Source of the DNA: Prinsepia uniflora
Taxonomy: Eukaryota; Streptophyta; Magnoliopsida; Rosales; Rosaceae
Direction of reading: 5' to 3'
NCBI GenBank assembly: GCA_032719365.1
Contig: CM064873.1
Coordinates: forward strand, 10,264,501-10,328,500
Length of the DNA: 64,000 nucleotides
Numbering within the stretch: position 1 is the stretch's first letter; each line of letters opens with the position of its first letter. Positions 45,397 through 57,280 of this stretch are shown here, in pieces. A model generated the notes under the pieces. The model was not told the origin of the DNA. It saw nothing but the letters and a program-made list of their open reading frames with translations, and did not search any database. The translations under genes were made by a program, and so were the position numbers.

Positions 45397-48300
45397 ACGT
45401 GTCAGATCAGGGATAAAACCGTAACCCACTCAGGGTTTCATGAGTACGCAGGGGTTCCAGAGTACGCAGCGGCATGTGATGTCTCAGTCTCTACTACAGC
45501 CCATATCCGCAATCAACCTGAAGGGTATCAAAAACATTAAAAACTGTGAGTGGGCAAAAATAATCAGTTTAAAAATAATTTAATGAAAAGACATTTATAC
45601 CCTTCACTTAAAAGTATGCATGCATCAGAAAAAAGTATCTCAGATACTTTCTCAAAAACAAAACATATTGCTTTTCAAATCAGTAAACAGTGAAACCTTT
45701 GTCAAAACAAATCAAATCTCTCAATAGGGTCTCAGCCGAAACATAGACTCACATCCGGAGTTGTATGAAAACATGATCAACCAATCATCTTTATCCAATA
45801 TCCAGCAAATCATCTCAATAGTCACGATATCAATGCAACGCATTCAACTCGGGATTACACGTCCGAGTATACACTCGGGATCTACGACGTCTGAGTGACA
45901 ACTCAAGATTAGAGTCCCTGGCTCGACGTCTGAGCGATGGCATTCCCAAGCTCGGAACCCCTGGCTCGACGTCTGAGTAATGTCCATCTCTGACACTCCT
46001 AAGCATGAGCCTCCCCTCGGAGCCATTCACCTGCAGGCAGTGTAATCGTGACCTCTCCAGCATCTACGATGTCTCGAGGCTACCGCACCGGGATCTACGA
46101 CTTCTGAAGGGAACAATCACATCATAGAGGATGGTAGTGTGGAAAACAGTTCACAAACATTTGTATCTCAAATCATTTCAAAATATCTCAATGTGGCCTA
46201 TGCCCAAAATATAGTTTCATCAAATCATTTTCCACAAAACGATCATAAAAACAATGTCCATAAACATTTCACAATCCAGGATTCATCGAATCCTATCAAT
46301 CCAAACTCGTAAATCCACAACAGGGTCACAAGCTTGATATATCATATCATAAATCAGAATTGAGTCACAAACCCAATATATCATTTCCAAATCAAAACAG
46401 TGTTTAGTTTCACATTTAACTATACTCTAAGTCAAACCATAAACTAACTGTGACACATGCCCGAATATTATTTCCCAATCCGAAAACCATTTCACTATTC
46501 AATTCACTTTTCCAAATCACCTTTGACTATAATCCAAGTCAAAGTCAATAATCAACTAGGTATATGCCCAAAATATCATTTCACGCATCTCCGTGAAATA
46601 ATTTAAAAACGATAATCAAATTCTCAATTTCATGCCTCTCTGTGAAATTATTCAAATCATATAAATCACAAGCACATAGAAAACTCGGTCTAAGTTCGAA
46701 GTATCATATAAAACATAAATATCGAAATACGTATAATATAACATTTCTACGAAAATGCGCAAGAAGCATACTCAAATTATATGCAACCAGTGCATCTAAA
46801 ACCATGTTCATAAAACATATAAAACATTTATGCATGCGTCATATTTATAAATCAAAAGTCCACTAACAGACCGTCTATGTTGCGCGCTCACAATCCGCGT
46901 CGTAAGCCACTCTGAGACTAATTCGACGTCTCTGGAACGTACGAACCTGTCCAAATCTTACCCAAAGGTCATTATCAACCTATACAAGTCTAACTCATAA
47001 ACCCTCAAATCTCCCAGAACCGTAAACGTGTCCTGAACACGCTTTCCGAGACTAAAAACCTCCAAATGACCAATCAAACTATCTTCGATCGACCTGAAAC
47101 CACAATCACTCAAAAAAGACCAGTTTAAACTTGAAATTTGTGCCCACGTGACCACACGCTTTGGTCAAAGTCCGGTCTACGCTGACGTCAGGCTGGCCAA
47201 TGCTGACGTCAGCTGTTGACGTCACCTGCTGACGTCAACTTTTCATCTCTTACATATAACACCTCTAACAGCCTACCATGTGGCACACCCTGATTGGTGT
47301 CACATGTCACCCTCTGACATTGCCACGTAACATGATGATGTCATCACTGCCACGTGTCTTATCATCTGTCACTGACAAGTCTGACACCTCGCCACATGGC
47401 ACCACCTCACTAGTCCATGTGATCTGACATCACTGATGTGGACTTGCCACGTCAGCTGCCATGTCACCTAACAACTCTTGACACTATGCCATGTGGCACC
47501 ACCTCACTGGTCCACGTGGTCTAACAATGCTGACGTGGATTTTCCACGTCAGATGCCACGTAAGCTTGACACTCTCTGACAGATTGACACGTGGCACTAC
47601 CTAGTTGGCCACGTGGCCTGACAAGATGATGTGGCTTGCCACATCATCATCGTCAAGCTCTGGCCGAGTCGACCCGAACCACTATAACGGGTCGTTTTGA
47701 CCTACGATTCGACCCGATCGTATCTCCGCCGTTCCTTCACCATTTTCCTCTATTTTTCTTCCTAGACCTTTGTCTCATTCCCAAGAACAGTCCTATGTCT
47801 ATAAAACTGCAAAAATATACCTCATCTACCCTAGCCAAACTTCAATCTCCACGGGTTTCCTTCGAACCTATCCCAGTCCATTCTCCTTGTTTCTCAGCCC
47901 ATCATATTCGCAAATGCACATAGAAGACACCACTAGCCTTAGTTTTGATCCAAAACAGCAAAAACCAAAACTCAAAATCAAACACCCACACGGCTTACCT
48001 TTTTCCTATGTTTCCAGCCACCTCCACGATGGCTCCTCCGTCCCTGTCACCCCGCTCAGTCTCTCAGCCACTCCCTCACTCTCATTCTCCCTCTCAGGCC
48101 AACACTAGATAAGAGGATAATGGTTTGGGGTGGGTTACGGGTTGAATGAAGAATATGAAAATGAAAAGGGAGAGATGCATGTATATAATGTGTGGACCAA
48201 AGGATGGGTGACACTTGTCACTCACCACTATCTACAGAAGATATTTTGGATCCCACAAATCAAACCCAAAAGTCAACTGTCTCGATTTTCGTGCAACTAT

Positions 48301-48481
48301 GAATAGTATAAAAATGGTTCTAGACACGTATCTTTTCCGTTCGATGTCCATTTTCAACATGTCGCTTGTCTACAGACTCATATCGTCTCGATCTATGTAA
48401 TGGACCTCGGTCCACGTGCATTTGACATCCCGAGTCAAAAATCAATATTTTCACCCATACAGGGGCAAAATCGTAATTTCA

Positions 48482-49642
48482 TGTCAGGACTCACCCCTAA
48501 TCGCCCGGGATTAAGGGCTAAATCCTGCTCCCGTCTAACGAACAGTACTGGGCGCGTGAGGGCTCGTGAAGGCCCCTTTTAAGGAAGGTTCCAACACGAC
48601 TTTTAAAGTATTCGATGTAACGAACATTTTAAGACTGGTTTCGAGTCGATAGGACATCAACATGTTTCGGGATGTCCGAAGGTTTACCCGTTCTCTGCTC
48701 TCCGCCGTGAGCTCCACTGTGGCCCTGCACGTCTAGAGGCACTCCTCAGTTCCCCAAACACCACCACAAGGCCAACTTCGATGGGTTTGATCGATTCATC
48801 CATGGCTGCTCACCCTTACCCTCTCTGTTTTTCTGAGATTCATCACCTTCTCACACACCTAAACAAGCCTTAAGGTCCTCTTAAACACGATAAAACAACT
48901 CCCTCAAACACCCAAGATCACTCACTCAAACCCAGAGCACTCCCACACTGAACACTGATCGATTTCCTCACTGTCTCACGGTCTCTGTTTTCCTCATTTG
49001 CACGATTTGAACCAACACAATCTATTTAAGTGTAACCGTGAAAGTGGCTAGAAGCCACTGGACTTTAGCTAGGTGTCAAACACCCTGTGGACCACTCTCC
49101 CAAAATATCCAATTAAATTAGCCCATGTGTCCTTATCTGATTGGCACACTTTCCAAGGAGTAAAAAGACCAAATTGCCCCTGCAAGTCCAAATTACCATT
49201 TTGCCCTTCACTTTCTAGACCCATAACTCGTCCGTCCGATGTCCGATGAAGGCGTGCCTCCTATCGTTGTACTCAGAACATAGAGGCCTATCTAACGGTC
49301 CTCGGTTTGCATAAAGAAAACTTGTCGTGCAAAAAGTCAACAAATTTCCTCCTTTAAAACCAAATTACGAAAATGCCCTCAATCTTCCGAACATCATAAC
49401 TTCCTCCTCAAATGTCAGAATCAGGCGTGCCACCTGTCTACGGACTCATGACGTCCCGAACTATGTCACGGTCATCGGTCAATGTCTATTTGACCGCCCG
49501 AACTAAAAGTCAACATTTTGCCCATTTCAAGGGCAAAATCGTCATTCTGCACCAACCGTCCAAAAGTATCCTCCTAATCACCGATTCTCTTCGCTAATCT
49601 GTCATTAACCACTAATCTAATCCCGACTTCCTGGACGGGTCA
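48482..49642 (-). mobile_element. Rearranged long LTR nested in the older LTR
   Basis: The plus strand starts TGTCAGGACTCACCCC and ends GACTTCCTGGACGGGTCA, matching both ends of the 11230-14196 subfamily, but it is 1161 bp instead of about 2970. The segment at about 48540-48690 is in the opposite orientation to its flanks: it reads like 12600-12760 directly, while the flanks read as reverse complement. So an internal deletion came with an inversion. Its last bases (TTACA) and the expected second target copy are missing at the right edge, consistent with a small deletion between TCA repeats; TTTCA lies at 48477-48481 on the left. Confidence 0.8.
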
Positions 49643-50345
49643 CCTCGATCATCCAATAATCTCGATTAATTCCTGATTAATTCTCGATAATCCACAATTA
49701 ATCTTGTAGATTCGGGACAGGTTGTTACAATCTACCTCCCTTAAAGAATTTCGTCCTCGAAATTCAAATCGACTCTAATCCGCACCAAAACTACAAAAAT
49801 TCAATCATGCCTCCAACCCAAGGCTCTCACGTGTGTACGTACACGTCTAACATTTAACCACAATACTCATACCGAAATCAAACGTCACTTGACGTCAACG
49901 ACAATCTTACAATCAATGCTAAAACTCAGCTTATCCTTTGTGACCGTATCCGATAAGCGCGTGACCAACTGTCACCGGAAATCCCAACACTCAATCTCAA
50001 GTCTCAAACGATACATCGACACTCGTCGATCTCACTTCTCACCTACGCAGGTGTACTCAGAATCCAAGCTGACAATCCTACTCAGCATGAGCAATACCAA
50101 GTCCTTCGTCTCACTAGACGGTTCCTCAACGTCAATCACACTCACGACGCATCGTCGTGACCAGTCGATAACTCATCGGTCCCACTCTTTTCGTGCAAGT
50201 TCCTTATTCACATCCGACTCGCACCAGAGTCCTCGTACAGTACATCATCTCGCTCAGTGACCAACGATATGATCCTGACTCCTCTTGAGTCCCAAACTGT
50301 CATCTCACTCATCCTGAGTGTAGCTTGAGGTGGAAGACTTACTGA

Positions 50346-52978
50346 CCCAAACTAGACAATCTCAAATCAGTTCAACTTTAAGGATTTCGTTTTCATTTTT
50401 TCATTGAAATTTTGGAAACAGAGGATTCGGGTATAGCTTTCTTGGTGGCGTAGTAGAATGTTGAAAGGTGACTAATTCCAATTTTAAAGCTTTAGATGTC
50501 AAAAGTAGCTTCATATATCTCAAAAAGGAGCAGAACCTAACACATTGTTTGGATTTGGATATACAAAATATGGATATCATAGACATTTCTAAGCCATTGG
50601 ACCCTTCTCTGATAACACCATCATTTTTCCACCTTTTTTTCCTTTGTCTAAGTTTATATAGTACTTTTACTTATATGAATCGAATTACACAGCTCGTCAT
50701 ATTTTTTTAAAAAAAAAAATCATCGAAGTCTAAGGTAGAAGATTTAAAATAATTAATAAAAAGTCAAAAAGAAAATTTTTTACACCATATTAGACGAAGG
50801 TATCAAGTTTGACGAATTAATGTGATTTTTCTTATGTATTTGAATTCAAATACTTATGGTAACTATTTTAAAAACAAAGACAATAATGACATTAATTTTC
50901 ATGTTGATGATGAGTGATGACCATAAAAGTTAGCGCCGAGCCTTAGACAAAATTTCTTTACTAGAAACATATTCTATGATATGATGGTATAATGAGTGGA
51001 TCATTTTCCCGCTTTGTTGGTTTTTATCTTGCCTGCCTCTATAATTTTTACAGTCAAAGAAATGAAAGTTACGAAATATCCGGAAGAAAAGGAAGCTCTA
51101 GAAAAAGGGACTAAATATTCAATCCCTATTGAGCAATGAGCATTCATATATATTCACAAAACCCTTTTGATCGACGGAGAGATTTAATAAATAGATTATA
51201 CAGTTTGAGAAGAAAAAGTATGGTTGTTTATCAAATTTGAACTCAGAATCTTTTGAAATTAGAAAAACAAGTTGGTGTAACATCCTAAACTAATTCATCG
51301 TAACCAAAATGTTCGTTGTGCTCTTTAGCTCAAAGGATGTCGGGATTCAGGACAAGCCAAATGTCTATATGTATAGTAGGTGGCTGCACATTGGTTAGAG
51401 CTTATTTGGTAATTAAATAGGATTGAATTGATTTGAATACATAACTCATTATATTTCAAGTATGTTGAAGGAAGAAATTATAAAACTTTTATTTTAATTA
51501 AGTTGTCAGTAGAAGATGAATTACCCATGAAGGATTAAACTAATTGTTAATTTCCAACTCCTACAAACTGTTAGGATTCAAAGGAACAAGTTTGTTTCAT
51601 GTTTAATCTCTCCTAATTAATTCATTCAAAATGAAAAATCGTTCATCCTCAACTTCAAATCATTTGAATTCCACAAATTATTGAATTCAGTATTTAAACG
51701 TGTTATATGTAGCTAGTCATAAAACGATTGGGAGTTAAAGTCCTTTTTGTTATTTACTTTTACCCCTCTCAATCCAAATTATGGATAAAAGTAGTGAGAG
51801 CGTAGTATCATCCAAATTGATGTGTCCATATTGTACGATATGGAAGAAGAAGAAAGAAAAGAAAAGGAAAAGGGAAAGGGAAAAAGAAAAAGAAAAAGTT
51901 GATATTGTCCGAAGCAATAAGATGTCCTTGTCCTTGACTTGAGTGCCGACCATTTTGCCATCGCATGCATTAGTGTGTTTCAAGACAAGATCATGACCTA
52001 CACTCTTTGTATCTTAGCAATCCACTACTCACTACTCGATCCATAGCAACATGCTCAAATATGTTGTTTTTAACTTTTAACTGCATGCATTAATAATTAG
52101 TAATGAGTACTAATGGTTTATTAGCATTCTCCCTCGTGTTAATTTATTTATAAATATGAGATTTTGAATTCGACTCAGTATGTTAATATTTTTCTCTCCA
52201 CTAATAAGAATTAATTCGTTAATTTTACCTTAATATAAGATCGAGAATCAAATTCCCAAATGTGCGCATTCAAGTTTTGATATCAATTTGTTGTATGAAA
52301 ACTGACTAGCTAACTAATTATATTGAAAGACCTTCTCTTCTTTGTGTGTGTGTACAGATATTCAAACTCAAATTGAACATATACGTTGTACTCAATACAA
52401 CTAATATATTTAGGCCCGCTTTTGGGGCCATACTTTACAAGTTTAATTAGCTAGCAAGTTTCATTGATTAAGAATAATGAATCACTACATCATCTCGAAA
52501 TAGTCAAACCATTTGAAGTAATATTTCAACTCACACATTAATATGGGGTGTGAAGATGTTTGTCACTAGCTACATGCACATTTGATCGATAAAGCTCAGT
52601 CAGAACTGGGAACTGGGAACTGGGAACTGAAAAGAAGTAATTTTAAAGTGGTACTGGAGAAGTGGGGGCAAATTTGCAGCTGTGACTTGTGTGAGTCTCT
52701 GTCTGTTCTTCACATGATCCATAGATTGGTATAATTTAGAAATTAAATGTTGGCAGATCACAATAACCATCAGCATGTTATGTCACATGAAAAGTGTAAA
52801 CACAATAACAGATCTTCCTCAGATTTTACAGACCAACCACAACCACATCAAATATACATAAAACATATTTTGATCCAGGTTCAATTACAGTGTCCTAAAC
52901 AAGCGCCTAGAAAATTGATCCGGAAATTCGACCCGTTCCGACCCGACCCAAGACAATCTGATTTAATTTATTAGTAGC
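50346..52978. other. Intergenic, no gene recognised
   Basis: AT-rich DNA. Short frames at 50401-50586 (minus) and 50468-50710 (plus) overlap and neither shows a domain I can name. Polypurine/polypyrimidine at 51838-51900 (AAGAAAAAG units) and four tandem AACTGGG units near 52607-52630 are simple repeats. Confidence 0.6.
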
Positions 52979-53904
52979 TCAGGCTGACCATTGAGAGGAC
53001 GGTGATGATGATGTTGGAGAAGGCCAGAGCTGGGCTTTCTTCACCTGGGATACACTTGAAAGCACACCTAATGGGGTCACATTCCCAATTACTGTGACCT
53101 TTTTGGTGGGAAAATCTATACTAAATGAAGTCACTCCTGCAAATAAGATTATCAATCAGGTTAATAGAATTAACAGTCTAACAACATAATAAGGTTAGAC
53201 AGTAATATAATGTGTTTAAGTACCTTCCATTTTAGAGAGATGTTTTCTTACTTTTCCCTCACACCCTTTGCAATGTATGGACACCCTCAAAATAACAACC
53301 TACGTACAATAATGTTAAATAATAATGTTTAGATGCACACCGATTTTAACTGATTTTGAGGTGGAATCTCAACTTTCGGAAGCAAAAATGTTACCTGATG
53401 GCGAGCACGAGCGGAAGAAGATCTTAAAGCAGTGGTGGAATGAGCGTCTGAGGTCGTCAAGGCTCTAGGCTTGGAGGAGGGTACTTGAGGTGGGGCCAAT
53501 GTAGCGGAGGCATTCCGATGACCGGCCTCCGGCAACCATTCGACTAACGGAGAGTCACTCAAGAGAAGCCTAGGAGAAGAAGAGCCATTGTCACTACTCC
53601 TAGTCCTCAGTAGGCCAGGTATGACGTCAGCGGAACTTTTTCTACGTAGCTGGGTTTGTGCACTGGAAAAACTCTTTCTACATTTTTCATAAAATGGTTT
53701 GGGATCAATTGGCAACTGAGATGAACACGGGGCATGGTTAATTTGATGGTGGGAATGGTTTTTCGATGGATCTCGAAGACGACGATGATGAATATGATGA
53801 TGATCGATGGGTTCGGTGCCGTGGCGGACCACAGCACGGTGGTCCATGCTCGAACAGATGGCTGTGGAAGCTGGAGATGCACAGAAAAAATCCATTCGTT
53901 TCAT
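52979..53904 (-). CDS. NAKR: Heavy-metal-associated (HMA) domain protein, NaKR family
   Basis: Three exons on the minus strand, joined by GT-AG introns: 53395-53904, 53224-53299 and 52979-53136. Together they make 744 bases, 247 residues plus stop. The N-terminus MKRMDFFCASPASTAICSSM and the block RRKSSADV (about residues 88-95) are family traits. The HMA domain starts at the end of exon 1 (SARARHQ), continues through exon 2 (VVILRVSIHCKGCEGKVRKH; metal-binding C180 and C183) and exon 3 (GVTSFSIDFPTKKVTVIGNV, then VKKAQLWP). NaKR proteins bind metals; in Arabidopsis, NaKR1 is a phloem protein needed for Na/K balance and flowering signals. Reading without splicing gives a false C-terminus after RHQ. 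Which family member this is cannot be told. Confidence 0.92.
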
Positions 53905-56900
53905 GGTTGGTTTCGGTGGATAACTTGGTAGAATTGGCTTAGGTTTTGGTTGGTGAAGAGTGAAGAGAAATAGTAGAGAAATAGAAGGATCTATTTTCTT
54001 GTAAATGAGGCCAACTAGTATGGTTTTAATTTAAAGTTGTTGGTGAATAGAGATAGAGAGACACAAAAAAATGGTGTAGTACTGAGGTCCCACAAGGAGG
54101 AATAGGAGGAGGAGGAGGAGGATTCTTCGGAAGATATATGTGATTCATGTGGTCCTTTTAATTAATTTGCATTAGTTTCTTTCGAATAATATATGTAATT
54201 ATTTCTTTACCACTAGCATTGCAAATTTGTGAGGCGAAAGGTACCATATTTTTTTTTTTTGGCCAACAATAAAGTAGTTTTTAGATTTTAGAGGGCTAGC
54301 AATACAAAATTATCCTTTGATCGACGAATGATGAAAATTTTTCAATATTTTTACAATGATTATCAAAATCAGTAGAAGATTTTAAGTTGATGTGTGACCT
54401 TTGTCAGATGAACGACAACGATTTATAATATATATAGTTTAAAAAAATTAATCAAAATTGATATCGTTATGTTATAATGAAGTGTATAGATATTCCATTA
54501 AAATCAAACTATGATGACAAAACCCATAAACCCATACGGAAACTAACGTAAATAAAAGTAGCACAAATAATTAAAAATTAACATTACGAAAAATTACAAA
54601 CTAACAACACATAACCCTAAATAGTCTACCTCCGCCAAAGAAACAGACACCGCTATTAAACTCATCACATCTGATCTTGAAGACACATGTAGAGTAGAGA
54701 CGGATTTGAGGAAAACTTAATATTCGGCGATCCAGTGACACATAAATGCGAATAAGAGTCCAAAAGTTCTAATGTAACTATTATCACCAAAATCAATAAG
54801 AAATATTACAGCAAACTCCTCCAACAATATAGCATAACAAGAGTGGAAAAATAAGTAAATTTTAACAGAAGATTTTGGATAAAATAATGGATTGAAATAA
54901 TAATAATAATAATAACATTGAAAAGAAATTAAATCTTAAGGACCAAGAGCAGAGAAAAAGGAAGTTAGAGTTTTGGGAAGATCTACATAGTTTGTTATCA
55001 GATTGCAGGAGGAGTATATCCAGTTCAATACTTGTCAGTTATAATTGGTTTTATCATATTACTTAAACAAAGTTTACTTTTTATTGTTTCCTTTACTTAT
55101 CTTTTAAGAATATCATTCTTTTTACATTTTGACTATTTCCACATAGCATCAATATGCCTAATGGTGTATATTAATTAATCTAATCATCATATGATTCGTA
55201 AATTTTACGATCAATTAATTTTGAAATATTAATTAATAATCATCATGCTAATCTAAACATACGAGTTTTGAAAATAAATTAATCAAGCATGAACCTAAGA
55301 ATCTTTTGAGTAGATCGATCTTGAATTTTTATTTCCCATAATTTTTTAAACCTTGATAACCAAGATACGTACTGAAACAAAAGGCCAAGATTGAGACGCC
55401 GTAACCTTATGTCCACTTCTTACAACGGAACGGAATAGCAACTACAAAATAATTGTTATGTTCTTTTTTTTTTCCTTCAGTAAATTATATTCTTTTCTTT
55501 GAGTTTAATTAAGGGAAAAAAAATGTATCAAAATTCCATGATAAGCGACAAAGCAATGGTCAATAATGGTGGTCGCCTAGCTGTGCCAAATTCCAGTGCT
55601 TAACAAGAGCATTTTATACTTCTGAGAAAGAAAAAAATAAAAATAAACAAGAGCATTTTATACCGGTCCCCAAAAAAAACAACAATAGTGAATATATATA
55701 GTTGAAATATTCATTTTTAACTGTATAACAATACGGAGAACTATAAATTTTAGAGTAAAATACTAATTAATTTTTTATAAATTTGTATTTTATTTAAAAT
55801 ATTTTAATTACAAAATATGAGGTTAGAATTCTTGTACAACGTACTATCAGAATTCTAACCTCATATTTTGTAATTTTATAATTAAACTTATATATTATAA
55901 ATGTTTTTTTCTTATACAAGAATGAAAGGGGGTGTTTAGGTAGGGGTGGTGGGGCTTATGACTTAGGATTTAGGGTTTAATTCATGGATTTTGGTACAAA
56001 ATCCAAGAATTAAATCATAAACCATAAGTAATTAACCTAATCTTTTAATATCGGATAATAAAGATTTTTAGAAGTTTAAAAGTATTTTTGATGAATTTTT
56101 GCTCTTAATTGTCTTATTTTAAATTGAATTGTCTATACATTACTACTTAAAATAACAAGTGAAAAAATACAAATTTCTAAGTACGAATGTAATTTTTTCA
56201 TAAAATAAAAAGGGAAAAAAACTACTAAATAGTGTTTAAAAACTTTAAAGCGTCTTTGAGTAATTATTATGATCTATGAGATTGAAAATTTTCAAAAATA
56301 TAGTTAGGGGAGTTTTGAATAGATATTAATATTATCAAGGACTAACAATGAATAGCCCTAAATTTTATAAGATAAATAGAATAATAATATTACATGATTG
56401 TATTCTAACGACATATTGACTTACTATTTTAAACTCTTCTTGAGCGCCACTAATAAGACTCATCCTTCATTACATTAATATTCTCTTTTCATATTGTCAA
56501 TTGATTTTACGGTTAAGTATGCTATTTTTTAATTATCACTTTTGTTGTTGAGTCAAGATACACTGAAGAAAGCATATCACTTTTGTTGTTGAGTGAAAAT
56601 ACATTGAAGAAAGCATAGCAAACATTTGGGAATTCTCAGAACAATGCCACATCTGAATTGTATTGATGAGGTGGAAATATGGCATGGCATCCACCATTGC
56701 AGCCAGTCAGACTAGATGTGAATGGTCCTACAACTGATTGTAAAAAATGATTACTTCCAGTCTCTGAAGAAGGAAGAATAATAATACTGGAAAACCCTCA
56801 AAAAGACTTCTTACATACACTCAAATAATAGCTAATTTAACCTGCTGAAATTCTGTTTATGAAGTCGGCCCTATTTTGGTGGAGTGACATTAATTTACTT

Positions 56901-57280
56901 TATTCATTGTGCAGAGTCTCTGAGTAGAAATTAAAACAACCTTCAACATTTACATATCATCTGAGATAATCTTCTAAAACGTTTTCCTTTCGTTTATGTT
57001 AGCACTCAAAGATGATTTTGTATGTTGCAATGGTATTATATCATATTCCCACCATCTCACTATAATGCTGAATGGATCCATTGGCTTCTGTCTATAACAA
57101 CATTTAAACAACGAAACCCATGCATGAGATATTCAATCTTGCTTCCCTTTTATTTCATTCTTGTTTCATGACTTTAATGCACAAGTTTTTGAAACATATT
57201 TAACTTTTACCATTCCACGAATACCTCCCATTCTTATGTCTATCAAATAACTCTTATGTTTATAATAGGCTAAAAAGACA
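53905..57280. other. Intergenic region between NaKR and the Helitron-associated gene
   Basis: The NaKR upstream region has a GGAGGA-rich microsatellite near 54100-54120. The rest is AT-rich with no frame I can assign. A perfect hairpin lies at 55806-55875 and a second, imperfect one near 55965-56030. Near 56560-56610 a stretch around ATCACTTTTGTTGTTGAGT is duplicated in tandem with few changes. The 5' end of the Helitron may lie here but was not recognised. Confidence 0.55.
55806..55875. repeat. Perfect inverted repeat, 27-bp arms, 16-base loop
   Basis: Arms 55806-55832 and 55849-55875 are exact reverse complements (each centred on GAGGTTAGAATTCT / AGAATTCTAACCTC). The spacer is 55833-55848. 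It could be a small foldback MITE or a small-RNA source; nothing in the sequence decides. Confidence 0.9.

Larger units (their letters stand above)
37607..50345 (-). mobile_element. Long LTR with a remnant of internal region, interrupted by two later insertions
   Basis: LTR sequence lies in pieces at 37607-37664, 45397-48481 and 49643-49739. Together these give TGTAACAACC...CCTGTCA on the minus strand, the subfamily of 18553-21853. Beyond 49739 the minus strand has GAGGACGAAATTC and a purine-rich tract (AAGGGAGG) abutting the LTR start. So this is a 3' LTR with about 600 bp of decayed internal region to about 50345, not a solo LTR; accordingly GAGTT at 37602-37606 has no partner at 49740. In the middle piece: possible mini-exon 46868-46946, donor decayed to GTTAGTGGAC, complementary region GCCCACTCACA (45545-45555), acceptor AG 45518-45519. 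Frames inside are judged spurious. Confidence 0.85.

Noticed and set aside
49889..50260. 123-codon plus-strand frame rich in Ser/Thr/His
   Set aside because: Antisense to the decayed internal region of a minus-strand element; no domain.
51838..51900. Purine-rich tract as a retrotransposon polypurine tract
   Set aside because: No LTR start follows it; it is a simple AAGAAAA-type repeat.
53329..53394. Unspliced C-terminal extension of the NaKR first exon
   Set aside because: The sequence after RHQ is intronic: a GTAACA donor follows CAG and the HMA domain continues in downstream exons.
53734..53931. Plus-strand frame over the NaKR first exon
   Set aside because: A shadow of the histidine-rich coding exon on the other strand.
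56128..56145. TCTATACATTACTACTT as the Helitron 5' end
   Set aside because: Resembles a TC-type start but is preceded by G rather than A, and no further support was found.
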